DNA of 64,000 bases from CALNYX01 sp942490925 (GTDB lineage: Bacteria > Chlamydiota > Chlamydiia > Chlamydiales > JAAKFR01): NCBI GenBank assembly GCA_942490925.1, contig CALNYX010000017.1, forward strand, positions 1,302,001 through 1,366,000, in the 5' to 3' direction. Positions 9,630-17,890 of this stretch are shown in pieces. Position 1 is the stretch's first letter. Each line of letters opens with the position of its first letter. Made by a program: the position numbers and the translations under genes. The notes under the pieces were generated by a model. It saw only the letters and a list, made by a program, of their open reading frames with translations, ran no database searches and was not told where the DNA came from.

Positions 9630-10583
9630 ATGCTTGACGCTTTGTCCAAAAAAAAGAACGCGCTCAATCGCCTCCGCCCCCTCCCAAAAGAGCTGCTTGA
9701 TAATTTAGAAGAATGGTTTCGCATTGAGCTCACCTATTCGAGCAATGCAATTGAGGGGAATACGCTCACGAGACAAGAGACTGCTCTTGTAGTAGAAAAA
9801 GGACTTACCGTTGGGGGCAAAACCCTTAAAGAACACCTAGAGGCCACTAACCATGTTCAGGCACTTGCTTTTGTTAAAACCCTTATCAACCAGAAGTCTT
9901 CCTCCCTGAATGCAGATCATATTTTTCACATCCATGATCTACTTCTCAAAGGGATTGATGATGCCAATGCAGGTAAGTACCGTCGCATCCCCGTACGTAT
10001 TGCAGGGTCAAGCGTCATCTTGCCTAATTTTCACAAAGTCCCTGATCTAATGGATATTTTTGTTAAATGGCTTAATTCTAATAAGTTGAATCCAATTGAA
10101 TTGGCAGCTGAAGCACATTATCAGCTTGTTACAATTCATCCCTTTGTCGATGGAAATGGTAGAACAGCCCGTCTCTTGATGAACCTGCTACTTCTCATGC
10201 ATGGCTATCCTCCTGCAATTATTCGAAAAAGAGACCGGATAGCCTATATTAACTCCTTGGAAAAGGCGCAATTGGGAGGTTCCAAAGATGATTATTTGCA
10301 ACTCATCATGAAAAGTGTTGACCGTTCTTTAGATATCTATCTACAAGCTGATCAGCAGTCAGCTGAAATGCCTCTATTAAAGATCGGAGAACTTGCAAAA
10401 AAAGTTTCTGAATCCGTTTCAACAATCCGATATTGGACCAAAGAGGGCCTTCTAGAACCTGCAGATATCACACCATCAGGCTATCACCTCTATGATCATC
10501 AAATGATTAATCGTTGTAAAAAGATCCAAGATCTCAAGAAAAAGCGCTATACCCTAGCAGAAATCAAAGCTCAGCTTCAATAA
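9630..10583 (+). CDS. Fic domain protein with C-terminal MerR-type HTH
   Basis: 317 residues. The Fic core carries the catalytic motif HPFVDGNGRTAR (His170), complete for AMP transfer to a protein hydroxyl. An N-terminal inhibitory helix motif is present (S38, E42, G43 in YSSNAIEGN), so this is a class II, self-inhibited Fic. Residues 248-317 form a MerR-like winged helix (KIGELAKKV, TIRYWTKEGLL, SGYHLYD) followed by a short helix. The fusion suggests either a DNA-bound AMPylator or a regulator of its own promoter. No antitoxin gene lies beside it. There is no clear Shine-Dalgarno. The 3' end overlaps the convergent glycosyltransferase gene by 20 bases. Confidence 0.9.
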   Translation: MLDALSKKKNALNRLRPLPKELLDNLEEWFRIELTYSSNAIEGNTLTRQETALVVEKGLTVGGKTLKEHLEATNHVQALAFVKTLINQKSSSLNADHIFHIHDLLLKGIDDANAGKYRRIPVRIAGSSVILPNFHKVPDLMDIFVKWLNSNKLNPIELAAEAHYQLVTIHPFVDGNGRTARLLMNLLLLMHGYPPAIIRKRDRIAYINSLEKAQLGGSKDDYLQLIMKSVDRSLDIYLQADQQSAEMPLLKIGELAKKVSESVSTIRYWTKEGLLEPADITPSGYHLYDHQMINRCKKIQDLKKKRYTLAEIKAQLQ

Positions 10584-11418
10584 ACCCTAGGGCTATTAGC
10601 TCCTCTTGATGCTCCTGGATAAAGCGGGGATAGCTACCGTCAATGGGCAAGTAGTGACACAGATTGACACGCTCCTCAAACCGCGCCCGCTCTTCCTCAC
10701 TAAAGGGACGGCGATCTTCCCACTGCCACTCATCCCAGAAGGCATAACTATTTGTCTTGTCCACTACCCGCATAAAGCCGCCCATACTTGTAAAATGCCA
10801 ACCGGCATCCACAAGTGTAAAGCAGCCTTGCATACGTGCATGACGCGCTCCTTGGGGAGTATATTTACAACAGTTTTCATACGAAAACATGACTGGTCCC
10901 ACGATATAGCGATAGGTTTCAGGATGCTCACGATTTGGACTCACTCTATTGAGAAAAAATTCATGCTGCCTCTGATTGAATGTATAGCTACGTTTTGAAT
11001 CCCTTGTCAAAATCTTGCTATAGTATTTCACGCTCGTTGCTGGAAGAATTTCATCAACATCTGAAATGATGACAATATCATTCCAAGCGCACTGAGTCAG
11101 GCCTTGCAAAAGCGCATTGCGCGAACTATGTTCTCTGTCCCAAGCTGATCCACCTGGAGCTGGATCATCAAGTTGTACATAGATAATTTTGTCATTGAAC
11201 TGCGCAAACTTCTCCCGGTTCTTCTGAAAAAAGCACTCTTTATGCTCTCCTCGAAACGAGACCTTTGATTCTACGAGCACGAAATGATCAACTACATCAT
11301 AGAGCTCATGCAGCCGAATCATTAGAATTTCCAGTTCATTATAGAAAATAAAGCAGTCATAGATTTTCCCTTCTAAGGAAGAGAACAACAATAACAACGC
11401 GATACATTTAGAAAGCAT
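10564..11418 (-). CDS. GT17-type glycosyltransferase with signal peptide
   Basis: 284 residues. After a hydrophobic N-terminal segment (MLSKCIALLLLFSSLEG) that looks like a signal peptide, the protein shows KIYDCFIFYNELEILMIRL, VDHFVLVESKVSFRG and the acidic motif IVIISDVDEILP, plus HEFFLNR. This pattern matches glycosyltransferase family 17, named for the eukaryotic bisecting beta-1,4-mannosyl-glycoprotein GlcNAc-transferase and also scattered among bacteria. The acceptor is unknown. An exported position would place it in the periplasm, at the surface or in the host. Its start overlaps the end of the upstream outer-membrane protein gene by 11 bases, so the two are probably an operon. Confidence 0.82.
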   Translation of the reverse strand: MLSKCIALLLLFSSLEGKIYDCFIFYNELEILMIRLHELYDVVDHFVLVESKVSFRGEHKECFFQKNREKFAQFNDKIIYVQLDDPAPGGSAWDREHSSRNALLQGLTQCAWNDIVIISDVDEILPATSVKYYSKILTRDSKRSYTFNQRQHEFFLNRVSPNREHPETYRYIVGPVMFSYENCCKYTPQGARHARMQGCFTLVDAGWHFTSMGGFMRVVDKTNSYAFWDEWQWEDRRPFSEEERARFEERVNLCHYLPIDGSYPRFIQEHQEELIALGFIEAEL

Positions 11419-12862
11419 AGATTACAGACATCTCAAATGACTTATAGCGAAAATCTTGTCCCACGCTTTTATTGCGTGGAACAGTGCGCGCTGCTTGTGC
11501 GCGCAAAGAGAGACTATCAGTCATCGCATATAATAAGCTAGCCTGCCATCCTTTATAATTTGTAAAGCCAATTGCATTAGATGAGCCGAACCCTTGTAAA
11601 ATCGCATCTGATAGCAGTAAGTTAGCTGCATTACCATGCCCAATCCCAGCAAGGTCATACTCAGGAACAGCCTGCGCCTGAACACTTTGATAGTTGATAT
11701 CGATGGACCAATCAAACGCTTTACATAGTTTTCCAAGAGTAAAACCAGTGTACCAAGCATTATTGAGTTTTTTAAATCCTGTTGTGACAGTCCGCTTAGC
11801 ATCGTGGTTTGCCAAAATCGCTCCATAGACATAAAGAGACTTACAGTGAGCTAGCTCTAACTTCCTTTGATAGCCAAACAAAATTTGTGAGACGATAAAT
11901 CGGTAGCGAGGGTTATCCTCAACAGTGAAAGTTCCTGAGTTATTGAGGTTTCCATAGTTTAAAGTAGGCGAATGGCGATGCCAATCGATAATGCTGTATT
12001 TAAAGCTAAATCCCGTACCTCTCCATCTTGTCACAAAAGTTTCAGCAATCCAGCCATAATGGTTTGTAAAGCTATCAACAATGAAAGGGCCACCATGTAG
12101 CGTAAAGTTTCCAACTCCTTTCCAATCAGTTGTATAAAAGAGATGAATCCCATCAAAAATACTCGTAAACTCGACGCGGGACTCATACATATAATCAAAA
12201 CGACTTCGCCCAATTTCTATGTAGAAATCTGTCGGATTTTCATGGTAGATATCATAGCCGATAAAAGCCCGTTCCATATCTGATTTGGTTGCTGTACCAC
12301 CATCTTTACCATCGAAGTTCACCCACTTCAATTTTGTAGTCACCCAACCTTTTGGTGCTGAATAGTCAAAGAAGAGATTCACCTCACTTTTATAGCGATT
12401 GATCGCAGTATTGGTACCAGTTCCTCTTTGTTTGATTCCATTTGCTTGTTCACCCACTGAGACCCATCTGGCACGCACATCACCGGCAATAGTCAGAGCT
12501 CCCTCTTTTTGACGACAGCGGATCAAGCCTCTACTCTCAATGAAATCTCGTAATACACGAGGGTCAAGAAAGTTATCTCCATCTGGCCCAAAATCACCAT
12601 CTGAAGCAAACCCAGCAGCAGCTGGTCCTAGGTTGTCTACAGCAGCAAGTAAATCTTCTTCTCCATCAAGCGCTGCGATCTCATTACTTAGATCCTCTAG
12701 GATAAGCTCTTGCATATCAACAGCTGTAACGTCATCAGCTAGATCATCTGAGACAAATTCTTGGATCTCGAGAGCAGGAGCAAACACCTCCTCTTCGTCT
12801 AAAGCAAAAAGAAAAGACGTAACAAATAAAAAGAAAATACAAAGGGATTTTTGCATGCCCAT
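11408..12862 (-). CDS. Putative outer-membrane beta-barrel protein
   Basis: 484 residues with a clear signal peptide (MGMQKSLCIFFLFVTSFLFA). Residues 21-95 form a very acidic, Asp/Glu/Ala-rich linker, followed by a region with alternating polar and aromatic residues typical of beta strands. It ends in SVIYAF, a terminal Phe like the BAM recognition signal. No specific porin family is recognised. Blocks such as GDVRARW, TTKLKWVNFDG and YIEIGRSRFDYMYESRVEF recall alginate-porin-like barrels of environmental chlamydiae. It is the first gene of a pair with the glycosyltransferase. The transposon-like repeat at 12919-13316 lies immediately upstream and must contain or displace its promoter. Confidence 0.7.
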   Translation of the reverse strand: MGMQKSLCIFFLFVTSFLFALDEEEVFAPALEIQEFVSDDLADDVTAVDMQELILEDLSNEIAALDGEEDLLAAVDNLGPAAAGFASDGDFGPDGDNFLDPRVLRDFIESRGLIRCRQKEGALTIAGDVRARWVSVGEQANGIKQRGTGTNTAINRYKSEVNLFFDYSAPKGWVTTKLKWVNFDGKDGGTATKSDMERAFIGYDIYHENPTDFYIEIGRSRFDYMYESRVEFTSIFDGIHLFYTTDWKGVGNFTLHGGPFIVDSFTNHYGWIAETFVTRWRGTGFSFKYSIIDWHRHSPTLNYGNLNNSGTFTVEDNPRYRFIVSQILFGYQRKLELAHCKSLYVYGAILANHDAKRTVTTGFKKLNNAWYTGFTLGKLCKAFDWSIDINYQSVQAQAVPEYDLAGIGHGNAANLLLSDAILQGFGSSNAIGFTNYKGWQASLLYAMTDSLSLRAQAARTVPRNKSVGQDFRYKSFEMSVIYAF

Positions 12863-12918
12863 ATTACATTAATTGTAATTTGAAAATATCTTTATGTAAA
12901 TGAATTTACAGCTTAGCG

Positions 12919-13316
12919 GGTGTGTTGAAAAAGTCAAGTTTGTGGCACTACGAAAATGAAGTCGAGGCATTTTGGGGATTTTTGCTCTCAATTGGACACT
13001 TGCTTGCCCTATCTCCTGAAAGAATTTTTGAGATTTTTGCTCCAGATACACGATCTCGAGCGCTGACAGTGTATCTGACACGGCAAGCGAGAGATCGTTT
13101 AGAAGCGCCTGTAAAATGCCCATATTGGAGATGGCTCCGAGATTTGCGTCAGAACTAAATTTGGAGCCCAACGCTAACTCCTCGTGAGTTAGTGAGGGCG
13201 AGAATGACGTTCTGGCGGAAAGACCGGTGCTAGATCCGATGTATGCATTTTACAGGCGCTTCTTTATGGAGGAAAAAGATTCAAAAAGGGCCTTACACTT
13301 GAATTTTTCAACCCAC
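12919..13316. mobile_element. MITE-like element with terminal inverted repeats, no transposase
   Basis: A 445-base gap between genes is filled by a segment whose ends match as inverted repeats. The left end (12919-12946) and the reverse complement of the right end (13290-13316) agree at about 22 of 27 positions, sharing GTTGAAAAA and TCAAGT. Inside are a 9-base perfect hairpin (CAGATACAC at 13043-13051 against GTGTATCTG at 13069-13077) and the nested palindrome 13101-13263. The only reading frame (12922-13158) shows no protein family. I read this as a non-autonomous transposon or IS remnant. Its right end supplies the stop codon and last codons of the CT590-type gene. Confidence 0.5.
13101..13263 (+). 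repeat. Dispersed palindromic repeat, copy 1
   Basis: The arms AGAAGCGCCTGTAAAATGC (13101-13119) and its exact reverse complement (13245-13263) give a 19-bp perfect outer stem. Further in, CGTCAGAAC pairs with GTTCTGGCG. The centre has CTAACTC/GAGTTAG. The whole 163 bases can be folded as one long imperfect hairpin. The interior is clearly related to 33925-34076 and, in reverse orientation, to 61377-61480. It is nested in the MITE-like element. Confidence 0.75.
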
Positions 13317-16016
13317 TCTAGCTTGGCTACCATATTCTTTGGGCGCGGTGTAAAGGCCCCACTTCTTCTTACTCGTCCCATCTAGATAGGGTTTCCAAAG
13401 TGTGAGTGGCTCTCCTTCAAGAGTTAATGCATCAAATGTCCATAACTCAAGTAGATCAGTTCCAGGATTCACGATAAAGCCAAATCGCTTATGCACCCAA
13501 TTCGTGTCAGCAAATAGGATAGGCGCTGGAAATGCGAGACCTAATTTTTGCATTTGTTGCCAAATCCTCTGGGGATAAGCAATATGAGAATGAATTTTAC
13601 CAATGACTTGCATCACCAATGCTGTTGCAATGCGCCTCAGATCTTGTGCACTTAGTATGACCTGTGGCCGCACTTCCAATGTATCAAACTGGTCGAAAAT
13701 TTTCTTAGCGATCGTATTATCAATCTCTTCCATTGAATCAAAGAGTCTTTCGAGATGAGTGCGAAGCTCATGCTCTGGAAAAAATGGGATCGAGTAGTAG
13801 AGAATTCCATCTAACTGTTGCATCAGCTGGGTGTACCCGCTGCCTTGCTGCAGCCAACGCTCATAGGAGAGGCTCGATGCAATACGTCCTCGAAATGCAT
13901 AGGTCGTTAATTTACCAACGCTTTCTCCAAGAGATTGCTTGACAATTGGCTGATATCCTTCAGGAATTTTCTCTATGAGTTTCTTAATAACAACATCTTG
14001 CATCTGTTTGTCTAAACGGTGGCGATCAATAAATGCATGCATTGGTTCAATCCAGTAATCACGCACCCAGCTATACGTATAAGCATCGTTATCCCAACCC
14101 TCTCGAAACGGCTCCCATCCTGGCTTTACTAAAAAAGCATGGGTTGGAGAATGAGCAAGTAGAGCCTGCTCTTTTTGATCCTCAAAATGACGTTGCACAC
14201 TCAGGGGAAGTTCTTTCAATGTATCAAGCAGAAAAACAAGCAGTTCCATTTCATTTTCGATCCATCGAGAAACTTTTTTGGGCTCTTCCCCACTGCTATA
14301 GTAATAAGAAACCAAAGTTTCCATCGTGCCACCCGAAATATAAGCCCAAGGCTTTCGGGAACTGCGCTGCTCTCCATGAGACCGAGCTAAACGCTCAAAG
14401 GAGCTTTTGATAAACATCGGATCCTTAATCGTCGTCACAATGGCGGTTACTAGAGCTGTAAGCTCCACCTGCAAGCCTTTAACTTCATCTTGCTGGGCAA
14501 GCTCCACTTCAGTGGCAATGAAAAAGGCGCTCAATGCTTTTAGATAGTCATCTTCATTATGAATCCATGTCCAGAGATGTGTGCTTTTTCTACCATGCTT
14601 ATACAAGAGCCGAAAACCTGCAGGACTATCATTGTATAGCTCTGCAATCTCGTGCAATTGAGCGTCATAGACTTCTTGGAAGTATTCAGGAAATTTCTCT
14701 ATATAAAACCGAACAAGAAATGGATAGAGCGATCCAATACGTCGTCCCCTTTCATAGATCTCTTCACGTTCACTGATGATCCGATTCAGCGCGTGGCGCT
14801 GCATTTGATATTCAGCATGTAGCCATCCGACTTCCCGCTCTGCGCTTGAACGCTGGACACGCCCCTCTAAAGACTTAACATGCGCGAAAGTGTGGTCGTA
14901 GCGGGATTGATACTCTTCGAGTTTTTCATTTTGAATATCAATTCGCTTTTGAATCTCACGTTGGACATTTTCTCCAATTCCATAGGGTTCACTCGGTTCA
15001 ATTCCAAGACTGGCATAGAGATTCCACTTTGTAAAGTCAGCTTTTACCTCGGCGAAAGAGGCAAGTGTAAACTCCCAGGCCTTAAGCAAGGGGTTGTCTG
15101 TCATTGCTTTAAAAGCTGTTTTAGCCTCTTCTGATGAAGTGAGCTTGCTCAATATCTGAGCAAAATTCAGAACAGTAAACGGCTTATCAACAAATGGCTC
15201 CAACACATCTTGTAGTTGTTTTGGATCAATTCTAGCTGCTTTACATGCTGCAATAACTCCAGGGGCACGTCCTAATTTCTTCCATGGTTCTTTTCCTAAT
15301 TGACCCACAAAAAAGGGAAGATAGAGATTACCAGAGCCTGTTGTCGCGCTCAAGGGGACAAGGTATTCAACACCAGCTACCACGCGTTTAAGAGCTCCGA
15401 TGCCAAATAATTGCGAGATATCAGCCAAAAATTGTAGTGGCTGTGTCTGTTGAATTAAGATGGCTGGAGCTGTGGCAAAACAGGATCCCACATTTTGACG
15501 TAGTGATACGAGCAGAGCTGCAAAAGCGGCTTGTCTTGCATGCGCATCTGTGAGTCTGATTTTTTTGCTCAAATTCAAAGAGTGACGGATGAGCTGCTCA
15601 AGTCCATAATGATTAGTCGGTTTGCTAATCCGCTTGAGGGCATAGGCAAACTCTTGCTCATCATAAAAACATTTTAGAGTCGTCAAAACATGCTTGCGAC
15701 GCGAAGCATCTTGCTCTCTGTTGGGTCCGAGGGGGTACAAATTGGATTGTAGCAACTCAATTGCAGAAAATAAACTCTTGCGATCGATCTCTCCTTTTTC
15801 ATCGATCAGTGCCTTAGCAAGCTTTTGTGCTAAGTAGAGATTTCGCCACGACCAGCTCTCTTGAATTAACGTCTGATCAAATGCTGTGCAGAGCTTTAAG
15901 TTTTCACCGCAAATAATTGCTTCTAGCGGCTCCTCAAACTGCGTTTCTCTTACTAATTTTTCAAAAACTCGCGTGAGAAAAGTGGCCCGGTCGATAGTAG
16001 GAAAGTCATTTTTCAT
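13308..16016 (-). CDS. Conserved chlamydial protein of CT590 type, possible papain-like fold
   Basis: About 902 residues. From memory, a large hypothetical protein (CT590) lies beside the rsbU genes (CT588, CT589) and enolase (CT587) in C. trachomatis, and the order here is the same. No signal peptide is seen. A central charged segment (about residues 385-460) looks coiled-coil. The block RQNVGSCFATAPAIL recalls the active-site Cys of papain-like proteases, and WVHKRFGFIVNPGTD near the C-terminus could supply the His and Asn. This is inference only. The ATG at 16016 overlaps the stop of the upstream gene (ATGA), which decides the start over the longer open frame. The last codons lie in the end of the MITE-like element. 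Confidence 0.8.
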   Translation of the reverse strand: MKNDFPTIDRATFLTRVFEKLVRETQFEEPLEAIICGENLKLCTAFDQTLIQESWSWRNLYLAQKLAKALIDEKGEIDRKSLFSAIELLQSNLYPLGPNREQDASRRKHVLTTLKCFYDEQEFAYALKRISKPTNHYGLEQLIRHSLNLSKKIRLTDAHARQAAFAALLVSLRQNVGSCFATAPAILIQQTQPLQFLADISQLFGIGALKRVVAGVEYLVPLSATTGSGNLYLPFFVGQLGKEPWKKLGRAPGVIAACKAARIDPKQLQDVLEPFVDKPFTVLNFAQILSKLTSSEEAKTAFKAMTDNPLLKAWEFTLASFAEVKADFTKWNLYASLGIEPSEPYGIGENVQREIQKRIDIQNEKLEEYQSRYDHTFAHVKSLEGRVQRSSAEREVGWLHAEYQMQRHALNRIISEREEIYERGRRIGSLYPFLVRFYIEKFPEYFQEVYDAQLHEIAELYNDSPAGFRLLYKHGRKSTHLWTWIHNEDDYLKALSAFFIATEVELAQQDEVKGLQVELTALVTAIVTTIKDPMFIKSSFERLARSHGEQRSSRKPWAYISGGTMETLVSYYYSSGEEPKKVSRWIENEMELLVFLLDTLKELPLSVQRHFEDQKEQALLAHSPTHAFLVKPGWEPFREGWDNDAYTYSWVRDYWIEPMHAFIDRHRLDKQMQDVVIKKLIEKIPEGYQPIVKQSLGESVGKLTTYAFRGRIASSLSYERWLQQGSGYTQLMQQLDGILYYSIPFFPEHELRTHLERLFDSMEEIDNTIAKKIFDQFDTLEVRPQVILSAQDLRRIATALVMQVIGKIHSHIAYPQRIWQQMQKLGLAFPAPILFADTNWVHKRFGFIVNPGTDLLELWTFDALTLEGEPLTLWKPYLDGTSKKKWGLYTAPKEYGSQARVG

Positions 16017-17890
16017 GTAATTGCAAGGGCAATAATTACCACTTCGTGTTCTTGAGGGGTTGAGCCGATAAAAGTTGCCAACTCTTCTTGCAACCCGCCG
16101 ACAGCTGCATCTGCAGTTTGCCATTTTCGGTGTTGTAAAAGCTCTCTAACCCTCCGTTCAGAAAAATATTGATGGCGACTATTTACGCCTTCCACCAAGC
16201 CTTTCGTATAGAAAATTACTAAATCTCCATGCTCAAGCTGCAACGAGTTGGATTGGTAGCCATGAGACTCGAGTAAGCCAAGCGCCATTCCCGAATGCTC
16301 GAGCGTGACAAGTTTACCATTTTTTTTCCGCACAATGCCAGGGACATGTCCACATGAGTAGTAGACCAGCTCTTTTTTCTCTGGATAATACATTCCCATT
16401 AAAGAGGTAACAAACATCCCAGTATCGCCTGCATCTTCTAAAAAAGCGCTGTTTGTGTGAGCTAAAATATCACCAACATCTTCGTAGAGGGAGGCGTATG
16501 AACGCATTAAGCTACGAGCTGAAAGAGCAAATAAGCAAGAAGAAATCCCTTTACCTGAAGCATCTCCAATAGCAAACCAAAGATTCTCTTCTTTCTTCTC
16601 AATGCAATAAAAATCCCCTCCAACTTCTGTTGCTTCACGATAAATTGCGGCAATCGTAGCATCATTGACTGTAGGAAAATCTGTCATCAATAAGTTTTGT
16701 TGTACTTCCCTACCAATATTGACCTCATGCTGATACGTTTCTCGCTGCACCCGCTCTTCTTCAGCTAGCTTCATGTTTTTCAAAAGGACATTAAGCGTCT
16801 CGTTAAACATTGAACCGAGCAGGTTGATCTCAAAACCAAAGGGTTGGGCATGGAACCTAGCCTCTAAATTTCCCTCATTAGCCTCTCCCATGACATGACT
16901 TAGCTGGCGCAGTGGACGAGAGACCCAATGCGCCAAGAGAAAGGCTAAGATTGCACCGACAATGAGGATGACAGCATAGGTAATATAGATCAGAATGAAG
17001 TGGTTAACTGCCTTTGCAAAAAACTGTTTCTTAGCTGAAAAAGCAACGAGTGCCATGTCCATGTTTGGTACATTCATCCGCTTGGCGATATAAGCATTCC
17101 CTTCAAACTCAAAGTCAACAAATCCGTGAGGAGCACTTTTCAATTGTTCAACCGGTTTATTGGCAAGCTTGATGTCACCGAGTTGATTGGTTTCAATCAA
17201 TTCCTTTCGTCTCTTGGGTGTAAGCGCTCCAACATACTGTCCGACAAGCGAAGGCATCGAGGATGCGAGAGCGATATTATCTTGATTAAGCAAGACAAAA
17301 TCAATGTGGGGATGCTTATCAGGCTTTAAGATTTTTTCAACCCCATCTTGAATATCTGAAACAGAAACAATTAATCCGACGGGTAATTTTTCAAATACAA
17401 TCGACTCTCCAACAAAAAGCAGTAGTCGATCACTCTTCGTCCCAAATCGGACAAATCCCCCCTCTCCTTGCTCTAAGATTTTGTGCATTTCAAGATAGCT
17501 CATGACAACATGCCCTTCAGTTGCTTCATTACTTGAAGCAATGACAGGAAACTCATTTGACCCTTCTTTTGGCAGGCCTAAAATATAAAAGTTTGAGCCT
17601 CCTTCTAAATCACTTAACCCTTTGAGAGTTTGATCAACCTTTTTGGGATCGATTTTTTCTTGATTCAGATCAAGTAGATAGATCAAGTCTTTCAAAATTT
17701 CGGGATAAACAGGCTGGATCTCCCCAAGGGTCAAGACTCGAAAATAGACCTCTTCTCTAAGGTTTGAACGTGCATGTTCAATTGCTTCATCATAGAAGTT
17801 TTGAAAAAATAGAAATGAATCGACCAGAAGCGGAAGCGCTAATACAAGAAAGTGGATACAAAAGACTCGAATAGTAAATGAACGTCTCAT
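16013..17890 (-). CDS. RsbU paralogue, PP2C/SpoIIE-type domain with altered metal site (CT589-like)
   Basis: 625 residues: one N-terminal membrane helix, an extracytoplasmic sensor region, a second membrane helix near residue 310, HAMP, then a SpoIIE/PP2C domain. It is a tandem paralogue of the upstream rsbU. GGDFY and GDASGKG are kept, but the usual SDG motif reads TKG (Lys563 in place of Asp) and the usual DDIT reads HEVV (615-618). Two metal-binding acidic positions are therefore lost, so phosphatase activity is doubtful. It may act as a sensor, decoy or partner for RsbU. It is coupled to its neighbours by 4-base ATGA overlaps at both ends. Confidence 0.85.
   Translation of the reverse strand: MRRSFTIRVFCIHFLVLALPLLVDSFLFFQNFYDEAIEHARSNLREEVYFRVLTLGEIQPVYPEILKDLIYLLDLNQEKIDPKKVDQTLKGLSDLEGGSNFYILGLPKEGSNEFPVIASSNEATEGHVVMSYLEMHKILEQGEGGFVRFGTKSDRLLLFVGESIVFEKLPVGLIVSVSDIQDGVEKILKPDKHPHIDFVLLNQDNIALASSMPSLVGQYVGALTPKRRKELIETNQLGDIKLANKPVEQLKSAPHGFVDFEFEGNAYIAKRMNVPNMDMALVAFSAKKQFFAKAVNHFILIYITYAVILIVGAILAFLLAHWVSRPLRQLSHVMGEANEGNLEARFHAQPFGFEINLLGSMFNETLNVLLKNMKLAEEERVQRETYQHEVNIGREVQQNLLMTDFPTVNDATIAAIYREATEVGGDFYCIEKKEENLWFAIGDASGKGISSCLFALSARSLMRSYASLYEDVGDILAHTNSAFLEDAGDTGMFVTSLMGMYYPEKKELVYYSCGHVPGIVRKKNGKLVTLEHSGMALGLLESHGYQSNSLQLEHGDLVIFYTKGLVEGVNSRHQYFSERRVRELLQHRKWQTADAAVGGLQEELATFIGSTPQEHEVVIIALAIT

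Noticed and set aside
12943..12960. TGGCAC resembling a sigma-54 -24 element
   Set aside because: There is no GC-containing -12 element at the required distance (TACGAAAATG follows), and the site lies in the repeat end.
12922..13158. 78-codon frame inside the MITE-like element
   Set aside because: It runs through one inverted-repeat end and half of the palindrome, shows no family pattern and has no ribosome site. It is a chance frame.
14033..14410. 125-codon plus-strand frame inside the CT590-type gene
   Set aside because: Antisense to a well-conserved long gene, without motifs or ribosome site.
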